From contig CAMZKE010000098.1 of assembly GCA_947311115.1 (NCBI GenBank), forward strand, positions 1 to 34,722: 34,722 nt of DNA, read 5' to 3'. The notes below the pieces were generated by a model. It was not told the origin of the DNA and searched no databases. It was given only the letters and a program-made list of their open reading frames with translations. This document shows, one piece after another, positions 15,665 to 25,105 of the stretch (position 1 is the first letter of the stretch; the number at the start of each line of letters is the position of its first letter). A program made the translations under genes and the position numbers. This DNA is from an uncultured Bacteroidales bacterium (GTDB lineage: Bacteria; Bacteroidota; Bacteroidia; Bacteroidales; JAFGXI01).

Positions 15665-17545
15665 GTGAAACTTAACAAGTACATATACATATTAATACTG
15701 TTATTTATTGCCGATAATAACTTGTTTGCACAAGATAGTTTAAAATTAATAAAAGCGTGGACTATTGATAATTACAATAATAAACATGATGCTTCTATTG
15801 ATACATCTTTGGCATATTTTGAAGTGTATAAAGAGGATTTTAGGAAATCTTTTTCTAATATATATTTAGGTAATATTGGTCAAGCATCGCAAACAAATTT
15901 GTATTTTATCCGGAAAAATTCACCATTTTTGTTTGGAAATGCACAAATGTTAAATATTATTTCGTCAGCCGATATAAAATATTACAATACTCGTCGCCAT
16001 TTTACAAATCTTAGCTTTTATTCAAATTTATCGAAAAAGAATAATAATCAAATTTTAGATATTATTCATACCCAAAATATTAATGAAAAACTTAATTTTG
16101 GTATATTGTATAAAATGGTAGCCTCAAACGGCGAATATCCAAATCAGGTTTCCTCTAATAATTGTTTTGCGGCTTTCAGTTCTTTCGATGGCGATAAATA
16201 TAAGTATAGTGCAAATTTTTTATACAATAGTATTAAAAACGAAAATAATGGCGGTATAAACGACACTTTAATAGAAAATGTTGATTATATAAAAAATAAC
16301 AGAGGTGTGTTTCCTACACAGTTAACCGAGAGTAATATGGTGCTTACAAATCGAGAGTTTAATTTAATTCATAGCTACGATTTAAAGTTTGATACAAAGA
16401 AAGATTCGTTAGATACTCTTCCGTCAATAAAAAAAGATAATTATTTTAGAATATCGCATTCGTTTAATTATAAGTACAATAGACTTAAATATTATAATAA
16501 AGGCAATAATTTCTATCAAGAATTTTTAGTTGATACTGTAAATACATTCGATTCAACATACATTAATACCATACATAATAGCCTTTCGTTAGATTATGTT
16601 ATTGATGATACAAATAAAGTAGTTATTTACAGCTTACTTGCAGGTAATGAGATTGAAACCGATTATTTTTACCAAACAAATTATAATTATATTTATAATT
16701 ATATTGGGTTAAGATATGATAGAACAAATTCAAAAAACACAAATATAAATTTCTTTGCTAAATACTATTATTCTGTTGATAAACAGAATGATATTGATTT
16801 AAATGCAGCTTACAATAAAAGTTTTTGGCAAAATAAGTTAAGATTACAAATAAAAGCAACCCATTCGCAAGCAGCAACAGACTGTTTTGAAGAACATTAT
16901 TATTCAAACAATATGCAATGGGATACGACATTTACAAATAAAAAAGTAAAAACCGATTTTGATGTTAGTTTATCAAATAATAAATGGAATTTGTATTTTG
17001 GAGTTTACTACGGTATTTACGATAATTTAATATATTTTACCGATACAACAGCTTTCGATAATAAAGTTAAAATTCAACCTTTTCAAGAAACAAGTACAAT
17101 AAATTATCAGGCAATATATTTAGGAAAAGATTTTAATTTAAAACATTGGATAATAAACAATAAAATATCGTACCAAAAAAGTAGCAATAATTTTGTTTTA
17201 AGTGTACCTGATTTTGCCGTTTATAACTCAACAACATTTCATTTTAGAATAGTAAAAGGAGTTTTAAGGGGAGGTATCGGGTATAATTTTTATTACTATT
17301 CTTCGTTTAATGCAAACGATTATAATCCGTCAACTAATATGTTTTATAGTCAAAATACAAAACAAATAGGTAATTATCCAAGATTTGATGCGTTTGTTAA
17401 ATTTAAACTAAAACGTGCTAGAATATTTTTACTTTTCGAGCACGTAACATTTGGACTGTTTGGAACAAATTATTACGCTGGCATAAATCAGCCAATGAAT
17501 CCGCGAATATTTAAATTTGGTGTTTCGTGGAGTTTTTATGATTAA
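15665..17545 (+). CDS. Putative porin, outer-membrane beta-barrel protein
   Basis: 626 aa, GTG start five bases after a -7 box. A signal peptide ends at about NNLFAQ (1-23). The rest is a long succession of aromatic-flanked amphipathic strands (for example NKWNLYFGVYYGIYDNLIYF and RGGIGYNFYYYSSF), finishing in a barrel-type C-terminus GVSWSFYD. Length and layout match the Bacteroidetes 'putative porin' family (Porin_10-like), whose substrates are unknown. It leads a packed unit with bioD (6-nt gap), a lipoprotein gene and a second barrel protein. The assignment as porin rests on the barrel pattern rather than a catalytic motif. Confidence 0.8.
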   Translation: MKLNKYIYILILLFIADNNLFAQDSLKLIKAWTIDNYNNKHDASIDTSLAYFEVYKEDFRKSFSNIYLGNIGQASQTNLYFIRKNSPFLFGNAQMLNIISSADIKYYNTRRHFTNLSFYSNLSKKNNNQILDIIHTQNINEKLNFGILYKMVASNGEYPNQVSSNNCFAAFSSFDGDKYKYSANFLYNSIKNENNGGINDTLIENVDYIKNNRGVFPTQLTESNMVLTNREFNLIHSYDLKFDTKKDSLDTLPSIKKDNYFRISHSFNYKYNRLKYYNKGNNFYQEFLVDTVNTFDSTYINTIHNSLSLDYVIDDTNKVVIYSLLAGNEIETDYFYQTNYNYIYNYIGLRYDRTNSKNTNINFFAKYYYSVDKQNDIDLNAAYNKSFWQNKLRLQIKATHSQAATDCFEEHYYSNNMQWDTTFTNKKVKTDFDVSLSNNKWNLYFGVYYGIYDNLIYFTDTTAFDNKVKIQPFQETSTINYQAIYLGKDFNLKHWIINNKISYQKSSNNFVLSVPDFAVYNSTTFHFRIVKGVLRGGIGYNFYYYSSFNANDYNPSTNMFYSQNTKQIGNYPRFDAFVKFKLKRARIFLLFEHVTFGLFGTNYYAGINQPMNPRIFKFGVSWSFYD

Positions 17546-17551
17546 TATAAT

Positions 17552-18235
17552 ATGCAAAAAAAAATTTTCATAGCAGGTATTGATACTGATGTTGGTAAAA
17601 CAATTATTACCGGGTTAATAGCAAAATACATACAATCGATAAATAAATCGGTAATAACACAAAAAATTGCCCAAACCGGGTGTAAAGGTATTTCTGAAGA
17701 TATACAAATGCACCGAAAAATTATGGGAGTAGAGCTTTTTAAAGAAGATATTGATAAAACTACTTGTCCTTATGTTTTCGAATTACCGGCATCGCCACAT
17801 TTATCGGCTCAGCTGCAAGCTATTGAAATTGACGTTGATACAATTAATAAATCAACTAAAATATTAAATGCTAATTACGAATACGTAATAATAGAAGGCG
17901 TTGGTGGTGTATTCGTGCCATTAACTCGTACTTACACAAGCTTAGATTATTTATCAAAGCAAAAGCTCGATGTTATTCTTGTAACAACACCAAAATTGGG
18001 GAGTATAAATCATACTTTAATGACAATTGATACTCTTTTTAGAAAAAAAATTAATATTTTAGGGCTTGTATATAATTTAATAGGAGATTACGACCGGCAA
18101 ATTAAATCAGATTCAAAACTTATTTTTGCTGAGTATTTACAAAAATATGGATATAAAAATAATATAATTGAGATAAATAAAATTGAAGCTAATTATCCTA
18201 TAATAAAAGACTTTAAACAATTTTTAAAATTATGA
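17552..18235 (+). CDS. bioD: Dethiobiotin synthetase
   Basis: 227 aa ATP-dependent enzyme that closes the ureido ring of dethiobiotin from 7,8-diaminopelargonic acid and CO2, the penultimate biotin step. The P-loop is GIDTDVGKTIITGL (9-22; the BioD-specific G-x-D-T-x-V-G-K-T with Lys16). Other visible elements are KIAQTG (near 37-42), PYVFELPASPHLSAQ (~71-85) and VIIEGVGGVFVPL (~111-123, Mg/ATP-site Glu-Gly). Length is normal. It is embedded between outer-membrane genes: 6 nt after the porin stop, and overlapping the next lipoprotein start by four bases. No other biotin gene is nearby, so the grouping is unusual. Confidence 0.93.
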   Translation: MQKKIFIAGIDTDVGKTIITGLIAKYIQSINKSVITQKIAQTGCKGISEDIQMHRKIMGVELFKEDIDKTTCPYVFELPASPHLSAQLQAIEIDVDTINKSTKILNANYEYVIIEGVGGVFVPLTRTYTSLDYLSKQKLDVILVTTPKLGSINHTLMTIDTLFRKKINILGLVYNLIGDYDRQIKSDSKLIFAEYLQKYGYKNNIIEINKIEANYPIIKDFKQFLKL

Positions 18236-18816
18236 GATTTAAAGCCGCAATAATAATAGTAATTTTAGTATTAACTCAAGTATTTTTAGATAGTTGTTGT
18301 AAAATCAATACTGTTTTCGATATTGATGGCTTTGGTTTAGTCAACTTAGATAATTCAGGAGGAACTCCCACGGAAGTAGGTGATACAGCAAAAATTAATA
18401 AAAATGCTTATGGTATTAGAATATATTTGAAAACAAAAACATTAGCATCGCAAGATTTATTTAAAAATGTGCAGTTTGTTGGTAAAACTTATGCTGCTTG
18501 CACGCAAGATTTTACACTTAAAAACAAGATAAAGTCGATAAAAATAACAAATGTTTTTTGGTTTGACGATAATACTCCGGCAAACTCTGATATAACTAAT
18601 TATTTTAACGGATTGGCTGATGAATATGGCCCGTATATATCTGTTGACGATAAAATTAAAGAATTAAATTCATCACTAAATAAATTACCCGAATATTTCG
18701 ATATATATTTAATGAAAGCACCTGAGCAGCTTTTTGTTAGCAGTTTTAAAGTACGTATTGAATTGTATGATGATAGCTATGCGGAAATAGCAACCGATTA
18801 TGTAACACTATTTTAA
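18232..18816 (+). CDS. Putative lipoprotein (DUF5034-like)
   Basis: 194 aa. The signal peptide ends in a lipobox, FLDSC, with Cys22 followed by another Cys. The mature part starts KINTVFDIDGFGLVNLDNSG and is beta-rich; it resembles small Bacteroidetes lipoproteins of the DUF5034 type, though this is a pattern-level judgement. The start overlaps the bioD stop (ATGA) and the stop is immediately followed by the next ATG, so expression is coupled. A role with the adjacent barrel proteins in the outer membrane is plausible but unproven. Confidence 0.75.
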   Translation: MRFKAAIIIVILVLTQVFLDSCCKINTVFDIDGFGLVNLDNSGGTPTEVGDTAKINKNAYGIRIYLKTKTLASQDLFKNVQFVGKTYAACTQDFTLKNKIKSIKITNVFWFDDNTPANSDITNYFNGLADEYGPYISVDDKIKELNSSLNKLPEYFDIYLMKAPEQLFVSSFKVRIELYDDSYAEIATDYVTLF

Positions 18817-19608
18817 ATGAAGTATAAAATATCAATATTATTAATTATTTTATCTTTTAGTTTGTTTGCACAAAAAGAAGAGAAACGTCCTAAATTTTCG
18901 TTTGCATTTACTATTGGTCTTACATCTTTATCAAATACTAAGCTTAGAAATACCGATAATTATTTCGATATGGTAGATGATTTACACATAGGTTTATCTG
19001 CAAATTTCATTTTTAATTATTATTTTAATAAAGATTGGGGGGCAGAGTTTAACTATTTAACAAGTAGCTATGGGGCGTTAAATAATTTCGATAATTTAGC
19101 TTTAAAATACAACGAATATAACTTATCTCATTCGTTATATGGTTTAAATATTTCAAGTGCTAATTTAGGAATTATTCGTCGTTTTCATTTAAGTAAATTT
19201 GCTTTTGAACCCGAATTTGTTTTTGGATACTCATATCTAAGAGCTTTTTTTCCTGATATGAAATTAAAGAAGATAGGTTATAACGAAATGATTTTAATGA
19301 ATAATATTAATATTGATAAACGCCCATCGTTAAATATGGGTTTGGTATTTACTACAAAATTTAATATTAAACGTAGGTTTGGGGTCTTTTTTCGTCTTGG
19401 AATGTTATGGAATAAAGTAAAAATTGATTACACAACCGAAACAATTTATTCTAATTATAACAGAGAATATGTTGATTATAAGATAAATAATTTGGTAGGG
19501 AATTTCTCAATTAGCTTTGGTGTTAACTGGAATATTATTAGACGTAAATTTGAAAATAGAGTTAAAAAAGTCAAAAAAGAAGATTCCGACGATTTTATTG
19601 ATGAATAA
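18817..19608 (+). CDS. Outer-membrane beta-barrel protein (porin-family/OmpA-type barrel)
   Basis: 263 aa, the ATG directly adjoining the preceding TAA. The signal peptide ends at SLFAQ (residue ~19). Alternating-strand barrel sequence follows (FSFAFTIGLTSLS, NFIFNYYFNKDWGAEFNYL, AFEPEFVFGYSYLRAFF, RFGVFFRLGMLWNKVKIDY, NLVGNFSISFGVNWNII), roughly eight strands. A charged C-terminal tail RRKFENRVKKVKKEDSDDFIDE extends past the last strand, which is atypical and may hang in the periplasm. It is last in the porin-bioD unit. Function unknown. Confidence 0.78.
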   Translation: MKYKISILLIILSFSLFAQKEEKRPKFSFAFTIGLTSLSNTKLRNTDNYFDMVDDLHIGLSANFIFNYYFNKDWGAEFNYLTSSYGALNNFDNLALKYNEYNLSHSLYGLNISSANLGIIRRFHLSKFAFEPEFVFGYSYLRAFFPDMKLKKIGYNEMILMNNINIDKRPSLNMGLVFTTKFNIKRRFGVFFRLGMLWNKVKIDYTTETIYSNYNREYVDYKINNLVGNFSISFGVNWNIIRRKFENRVKKVKKEDSDDFIDE

Positions 19609-19724
19609 TGTTTTATATCATTTTTTAATAAATAATATTACTTATTTTAGCAATATTAATAATTGCTTTAGCATTTATTATAACTACTTGATTAATTTAT
19701 TATTACAAAAAGTATATCATAAAA

Positions 19725-20672
19725 ATGAAAAAAGTTTTAGTGATTGGTGCGTCAGGACAAATAGGTTCTGATTTGGTTTTAGAATTAAGAAAAAGATTTG
19801 GTGCCGATAATATTATTGCATCAGATATTAGAGAACCAATGAAAGAAGTACTCGAAGGAGGTCCTTATGTTGAGCTAAATGCTCTAAATAAATCTGATAT
19901 AGAAAAAGTTGTTGATGATTACAAAATTACGGAAGTATATCATCTAGCAGCAATCTTATCTGGTAATGCCGAAAAAAATCCGGCAAAGGCTTGGGAAATA
20001 AATATGAACAGCTTATTTATTATTCTTGACATAGCAAAAGAAAAAAACTTAGATAAAATATTTTGGCCTAGTTCAATTGCTGTGTTTGGTCCCGGTACTA
20101 AAAAGCAAAACACACCACAAAACGATTTTATGGACCCCAATACTGTTTACGGTATTAGTAAATTGGCAGGCGAGCGTTGGTGCGAATATTATCATCAAAA
20201 ATATGATGTTGATATACGTAGCGTACGCTATCCGGGTTTAATTTCATATAAAACCGAAGCCGGTGGCGGTACAACAGATTATGCGGTAGAAATTTTCTAC
20301 GAAGCAGTGAAAAATAATAAATATGAGTGCTTTTTAAGTGAAGAAACTGCTTTACCTATGATGTATATGGACGATGCTATTGATGCAACAATTACATTAA
20401 TGGAAACAGATGCCGATAAAATTAAAGTACGTTCAAGCTATAATTTAGCAGGTATAAGTTTTAACCCTATGCAATTAGCTGAAGAAGTTAAGAAACAAAA
20501 TCCCGATTTTGAAATAACATATAATCCCGATTTTCGTCAAGCAATTGCTGAATCTTGGCCACAAAGTATTGACGACTCAGTTCTTGTAGAGCATTTAGCG
20601 TGGAAACCAAAATATAATATTTCTGCTATGACAGAGGTTATGTATCGTGAAATTAAAAAGAAATTAGGATAG
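19725..20672 (+). CDS. NAD-dependent L-threonine 3-dehydrogenase (extended short-chain/GalE-like type)
   Basis: 315 aa, normal length. It oxidises L-threonine to 2-amino-3-ketobutyrate, the entry to threonine catabolism to glycine. The NAD-binding GASGQIGSDLVLEL starts at residue 8; IIASDIREP follows beta-2; YHLAAILSGNAEKNP (~72-86) and WPSSIAVFGPGT (~114-125) precede the catalytic VYGISKLAGERW (Tyr-xxx-Lys, ~142-153). The substrate-side features SVRYPGLISYKTEAGGGTTDYAVEIFYEA and LPMMYMDDAIDATI are diagnostic of this TDH subfamily versus UDP-glucose epimerases. It is monocistronic, with a terminator after it. The ORF 19517-19771 overlapping its start is a shadow. Confidence 0.92.
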   Translation: MKKVLVIGASGQIGSDLVLELRKRFGADNIIASDIREPMKEVLEGGPYVELNALNKSDIEKVVDDYKITEVYHLAAILSGNAEKNPAKAWEINMNSLFIILDIAKEKNLDKIFWPSSIAVFGPGTKKQNTPQNDFMDPNTVYGISKLAGERWCEYYHQKYDVDIRSVRYPGLISYKTEAGGGTTDYAVEIFYEAVKNNKYECFLSEETALPMMYMDDAIDATITLMETDADKIKVRSSYNLAGISFNPMQLAEEVKKQNPDFEITYNPDFRQAIAESWPQSIDDSVLVEHLAWKPKYNISAMTEVMYREIKKKLG

Positions 20673-20697
20673 TTTTATTTAATATGATAAATAAGTT

Positions 20698-20733
20698 AAG
20701 GTTCTGCTGTATAAAAATAGTAGAACCTTTTTT
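20698..20733 (+). terminator. Intrinsic terminator after threonine dehydrogenase
   Basis: Stem AAGGTTCTGCT / AGTAGAACCTT (one mismatch) with a ten-base loop, followed by TTTTTAT. It lies 25 nt after the stop codon. The remaining ~130 nt before cmk are AT-rich with no gene. Confidence 0.85.
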
Positions 20734-20862
20734 ATTTTGAAAATCTGTTAATTTTTAGTTACTTTAGTAAAATAAACAATTTTAATGAGATTTATAATAT
20801 TTGCATATATAGTTTTATCAAGTTTTTCATATTAAATAAAATAATCAAAATATAAACATTAA

Positions 20863-21555
20863 ATGACTAACAAAATTAATATTGCTGTTGATGGGTTTTC
20901 ATCATGCGGTAAAAGTACATTAGCAAAGCAATTAGCACAATATTTACAATATATTTACCTTGATACAGGGGCAATGTATCGTACAGTTACTTTATTTGCA
21001 ATGCAAAATAATATTATTTCACCTTCTCATTTTAATAAAAATACACTTATTAAAAAACTTGATGAAATAAATATAAGTTTCAAATATAATGAACAAACAA
21101 AAGCGTCTGATGCCTATTTGAATAATGAAAATGTTGAAAATATAATTCGTTCAATTGAAGTTTCAAATTTGGTAAGCGAAATAAGCCAAATAAAACAGGT
21201 GCGACAAAAAATGGTAGCCTTACAGCAAGAAATAGCCAAAAATAAAGGCGTTGTTATGGATGGTCGTGATATTGGTACCGTAGTAATACCTGATGCCGAA
21301 ATAAAACTTTTTATGACAGCTTCTGCCGAAATACGTGCACAGCGTCGTTTCGATGAACTTACAGCAAAAGGCGAAAAAGTATCGTATAAAGAAATATTTG
21401 ATAATATTACTAAACGAGATTATTTAGACCAAAACAGAGAGGAAAGCCCTCTTATTCAAGCTAATGATGCTATTGTTTTAGACAACTCTAAATACACAAT
21501 ACAAGAACAATTCAATTTTGTATTAAAATTAGTTAATGAGAAATTATCGAAATAA
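20863..21555 (+). CDS. cmk: Cytidylate kinase
   Basis: 230 aa monomeric NMP kinase phosphorylating CMP and dCMP. The P-loop is VDGFSSCGKSTLAKQLA (9-25). The CMP-binding part is LDTGAMYRTVTLFAM (~34-48), then VVMDGRDIGTVVIPDAEIKLFMTASAEIRAQRRFDEL (~126-162), including the conserved GRDIGT. A LID-region Arg pair is present in ITKRDYLDQNREESPL (~178-193). Unusual for the P-loop are the Ser-Ser-Cys residues in place of Pro-Ala-Ser/Gly, a variant common in Bacteroidetes. It sits 2 nt upstream of ispH, a pairing commonly seen across bacteria. Confidence 0.95.
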   Translation: MTNKINIAVDGFSSCGKSTLAKQLAQYLQYIYLDTGAMYRTVTLFAMQNNIISPSHFNKNTLIKKLDEINISFKYNEQTKASDAYLNNENVENIIRSIEVSNLVSEISQIKQVRQKMVALQQEIAKNKGVVMDGRDIGTVVIPDAEIKLFMTASAEIRAQRRFDELTAKGEKVSYKEIFDNITKRDYLDQNREESPLIQANDAIVLDNSKYTIQEQFNFVLKLVNEKLSK

Positions 21556-21557
21556 AA

Positions 21558-22412
21558 ATGCAAATAAATATCGATAAAAATGCAGGTTTTTGTTTTGGTG
21601 TGGAAGAAGCTATTTCTATTGCCGAAAATAAACTAAACAATGCAGGTTCATTAATATGTTTAGGCGATATTGTACATAATGATGAAGAAGTTAGTAGATT
21701 AAAACAAAAAGGTATTGAGTTTGTTAATAACAATTTGTTTAAAAAAATTAAAAATAAAACCGTACTGTTTCGTGCACATGGCGAACATCCTGAAACATAT
21801 AAAATAGCAAAACAAAATAATATAAAAATTATTGATGCAACTTGTCCAATTGTACTAAACTTACAGAAAAAAATTAAAAAAGCATACGAAAATGGTAGAG
21901 AAGGAGAGCAAATAGTAATTTATGGAAAATCAGGACATGCCGAAGCTATTGGCCTATCAGGGCAAATTAACGATAACGCAATAATAATTCAAGGCATTTC
22001 TGAATTAAATAAAATTGACTTTGCAAAACCAATTACAATATTTTCGCAAACAACTATGAGTAACCGTAAATATTTACAAATAGTTGATAAAATATCAGAA
22101 AAAGCAAAGTACGAGATAAGGTTTAACAAAACTGTTTGTGGGCAAGTTTCGTATAGAGATAATGATTTAGAAAAATTTGCAAAAGAGAATGATATTATAA
22201 TTTTTGTAAGTGGAACAAAAAGTTCAAACGGAAAAATGTTATACGAAATATGTAAAAAACACAACCCAAATACTTATTTTATATCATCAGTAAATCAGGT
22301 TGATAAACAGTGGTTTAATAATGTTAATACCTGCGGTATTTCAGGAGCAACCTCAACCCCAATATCACAAATTGAAGCAGTGAAAAAACAAATCGAAAAT
22401 TATTTTTATTAG
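21558..22412 (+). CDS. ispH: 4-hydroxy-3-methylbut-2-enyl diphosphate reductase
   Basis: 284 aa iron-sulfur enzyme, the last step of the MEP isoprenoid pathway, giving IPP and DMAPP. The three cluster-binding cysteines are at C12 (NAGFCFGV), C96 (DATCP) and C194 (NKTVCGQV). His residues H40, H74 and H127 (KSGHAEA) and the TTMS (165-168) stretch match the substrate site. The C-terminal SGATSTP motif is present. There is no S1 RNA-binding extension. It is co-transcribed with cmk (2-nt gap). The presence of ispH implies that the organism uses the MEP rather than the mevalonate pathway. Confidence 0.96.
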   Translation: MQINIDKNAGFCFGVEEAISIAENKLNNAGSLICLGDIVHNDEEVSRLKQKGIEFVNNNLFKKIKNKTVLFRAHGEHPETYKIAKQNNIKIIDATCPIVLNLQKKIKKAYENGREGEQIVIYGKSGHAEAIGLSGQINDNAIIIQGISELNKIDFAKPITIFSQTTMSNRKYLQIVDKISEKAKYEIRFNKTVCGQVSYRDNDLEKFAKENDIIIFVSGTKSSNGKMLYEICKKHNPNTYFISSVNQVDKQWFNNVNTCGISGATSTPISQIEAVKKQIENYFY

Positions 22413-22554
22413 TTTGGAATATAACATCTAAAATATAAACACTCTACAAAATAATCTCAAACATCAGTAAACTAATTAAATACAATAATCAACTTCTACA
22501 TATTAAAAAACAAGCAAAATAATAACTACCTTTATCCAGATAAAAAATAAAAAA

Positions 22555-24294
22555 ATGAAAGCAATATACATTTTAATTCTAGTTTTTTCGGTTTCAGTAA
22601 TAAATGCTCAGTTTTTGCCAAATTATATGACAAAGCAAGAGCGTGCATATATGCCAAATTATGTACGAAATATTTCAGCAACAGGAATAACAATACCCCC
22701 TGCCTCGAAAGTAAGAAGTGTAGCCGAATGGGAAGAAATGCAAGCAATAGTAATTTCATGGGTTAATTACGAAGCACAATTAACTGAAATTGTACGTGCA
22801 GCAGTTGAGGAATGCGATGTATATATTTTAACCGACAACCAATCCGGTACACAAAGCTATTTGCAAAATCATGGAGTAAATACAACAAATGTTCATTATA
22901 TTAATTATAGCACTAACTCTGTGTGGATTAGAGATTATGGTGTAAATAATATTTATACAAATGATGTAGATTCGCTATTATTCTTAGATTGGATTTATAA
23001 TCGTCCTCGTCCTGATGATGACGCTTCTGCAAGCCCAATAGCAGATGCTTTTAATATACCGCTATACGAAACAACGCAAGCTCCTACCGATTTGGTAAAT
23101 ACAGGTGGTAATTATTTTACCGATGGTTTTGGTACAGCCTTTGGAGAGGAATTAATATTATCTGAAAATGAAGCTGGTAACGATTATAATGTAACTGCAA
23201 AAACAGAAGCCGATATAGATACAATAATGAAACACTTTATGGGAATAAATAGGTTTATTAAGTTTCCGGTATTGCCATACGATGGAATTCATCATATTGA
23301 TATGCACATGAAAATGCTTGACGAAGAAACAATTCTTTGTGCAGAGTACCCAACGGGTGTAGCCGATGGACCACAAATTGAAGATAATTTGCAAAATGTA
23401 TTAGCTCCTGAAAATTCTGTTTTTGGTGATTCGTACAGAGTAGTTCGTATTCCAAGTCCGCCGGATTTAAATGGCGATTACCCTGCAAATGGCTGGAATG
23501 GTGGGTATTATTATACTTATACTAACTCCTTAATAATTAATAAAACTGTAATTGTACCAACATATTACGAGGAATATGATACAACAGCATTGCGTATTTA
23601 TCAAGAGGCAATGCCCGGTTATAATATTGTTGGCGTAGATTGTGATGATAATTCAGGACCAATCTTTGCAAGTGGGGCAATTCATTGTATAACTCACGAA
23701 ATTGCCACAACCGACCCATTATTAATTTCGCATCAGCGTTTACGCGATACCGATAATATATATACTAATTATGAAGTAAAAGCTAAAATAATGCATCGTT
23801 CCGGAATTAGTTCAGCCACATTGTATTATAAAACAAATTTAGCAGCTTCATATCAATCTGTTTCAATGAGTTTTACAAATACATTGTTAAATGAATGGAC
23901 AGGCTATATTCCTGTACAACAATCTGGTACAAAAGTGTATTATTATATCGAAGCAAATGCTGTTTCAGGAAAAACACAAGTACGACCTATGCCTGCTCCG
24001 GCAGGGTATTGGATGTTTAGAGTTAATAATACTACTGATATTGCCGATAGTAATAATTTGAATATTAATATTTTTTGTACCGAAAATTCTTTAAGAATAT
24101 TATCTGATAAACAATTTAATTCATATATTGTTATTACTGATATGCTAGGTAAGCAGGTGTATAACGATAGGGCTGATATTGTAAAAGGTGAGAATTTAAT
24201 TCAACTAAATTCGTTTAATTTGAATAAAGGAGTTTATTTAATCAGTTTAAATTATAATAATTCATATATTACAAATAAATTTGTGATTCGTTAA
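22555..24294 (+). CDS. Secreted peptidylarginine deiminase-like enzyme with T9SS sorting domain
   Basis: 579 aa. The signal peptide ends at INAQ (1-19). The deiminase domain (PF04371-type, agmatine/peptidylarginine deiminase) spans ~45-395. Active-site residues line up with those of Porphyromonas gingivalis PPAD: D127 (VWIRDYG), H247 and D249 (HHIDMHM), N324 (YTYTN) and nucleophile C378 (GAIHCITHE). An Arg150-Pro-Arg152 pair (YNRPRPDDD) sits where PPAD uses two arginines to hold a C-terminal carboxylate. An Ig-like domain follows (~400-490), then a T9SS sorting domain (~500-579; DMLGKQVY ... NLNKGVYLISL). It should convert peptidyl arginine to citrulline at the cell surface; bacterial agmatine deiminases lack the export and sorting parts. 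The 142-nt upstream gap shows only AT-rich sequence. Confidence 0.88.
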   Translation: MKAIYILILVFSVSVINAQFLPNYMTKQERAYMPNYVRNISATGITIPPASKVRSVAEWEEMQAIVISWVNYEAQLTEIVRAAVEECDVYILTDNQSGTQSYLQNHGVNTTNVHYINYSTNSVWIRDYGVNNIYTNDVDSLLFLDWIYNRPRPDDDASASPIADAFNIPLYETTQAPTDLVNTGGNYFTDGFGTAFGEELILSENEAGNDYNVTAKTEADIDTIMKHFMGINRFIKFPVLPYDGIHHIDMHMKMLDEETILCAEYPTGVADGPQIEDNLQNVLAPENSVFGDSYRVVRIPSPPDLNGDYPANGWNGGYYYTYTNSLIINKTVIVPTYYEEYDTTALRIYQEAMPGYNIVGVDCDDNSGPIFASGAIHCITHEIATTDPLLISHQRLRDTDNIYTNYEVKAKIMHRSGISSATLYYKTNLAASYQSVSMSFTNTLLNEWTGYIPVQQSGTKVYYYIEANAVSGKTQVRPMPAPAGYWMFRVNNTTDIADSNNLNINIFCTENSLRILSDKQFNSYIVITDMLGKQVYNDRADIVKGENLIQLNSFNLNKGVYLISLNYNNSYITNKFVIR

Positions 24295-24309
24295 CGAATT
24301 TATTTATTT

Positions 24310-25071
24310 GTGAAGAAAAGATTAATATTTTTTGTAGTACTATTGGTTATTACTAATGCTTTAAGGTCGCAAGAACTAACAAAAGCTAGGTTTGATAAAC
24401 ATTATTTTAAATCTTATTTATTAGATATAAAAGATGTAGCAATATCGCCAATAAAATGGAACGCAAAACAATGGGTTTCAGCAGGAACTGTTTTAGGAAC
24501 TGCTATAATATTGGTAAATAGTGCCGATTTAGAAGTACAACAATTTTCACAGACATTACGTAACGACAAGGCTGATAATTTCTCAGCAAATTTTCTTGAG
24601 CCTTGGGGCAGTGGCGAGTATTCTATGGGCACAATGGCTGTGTTTTATGCACAAGGTTTAATAGCAGGAAACCAGCGAAGTAAAAAGGTGGCAATGCTTG
24701 GGCTTAAAGCTTACTTAGTATCAGGTTTGTATGTGCAAATTCCAAAATATGCAATAAATAGAATGCGTCCGTATCACGGCGAAACACCTAACCCTTTTGG
24801 TTTTGAGGGCGTTAGTGGTGATGCTTGGTACAAAGGAATGCCAAGTGGACATACAACTTCAATTTTTGCTGTTGCAACAATAGTTGCTTCGGAATATAGC
24901 GAAACTATTTGGGTGCCAATAGTTGCATATACAGTGGCTACATTAGCAAGTCTTTCACGTATTTACGATAATAAACATTGGGGTAGCGATGTACTTGTTG
25001 GTGCTGCTTTTGGTTTTGCTATTGGTAAACTTATTCATAGAAAAAATAACTGGGGACTAGTTGTTAAATAA
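24310..25071 (+). CDS. PAP2-family membrane phosphatase
   Basis: 253 aa, GTG start 15 nt after the deiminase stop. The N-terminal signal-like helix ends near RSQ. The PAP2 catalytic signature is complete: KYAINRMRP (~150-158, KX6RP), PSGHTTS (~178-184) and SRIYDNKHWGSDVLVG (~220-235, SRX5HX3D). It probably removes phosphate from a lipid pyrophosphate such as undecaprenyl-PP, or from phosphatidic acid, on the periplasmic face; the substrate is not determined. The long N-terminal segment before the first catalytic motif is typical of Bacteroidetes PAP2 proteins. It may be co-transcribed with the deiminase gene. Confidence 0.9.
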   Translation: MKKRLIFFVVLLVITNALRSQELTKARFDKHYFKSYLLDIKDVAISPIKWNAKQWVSAGTVLGTAIILVNSADLEVQQFSQTLRNDKADNFSANFLEPWGSGEYSMGTMAVFYAQGLIAGNQRSKKVAMLGLKAYLVSGLYVQIPKYAINRMRPYHGETPNPFGFEGVSGDAWYKGMPSGHTTSIFAVATIVASEYSETIWVPIVAYTVATLASLSRIYDNKHWGSDVLVGAAFGFAIGKLIHRKNNWGLVVK

Positions 25072-25105
25072 AAATTTATCTAAATAATTTACAAATAAAA
25101 TTAAT

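Noticed and set aside
19517-19771. 84-aa plus-strand ORF between the barrel gene and threonine dehydrogenase
   Set aside because: Overlaps both real genes out of frame and has no recognisable features.
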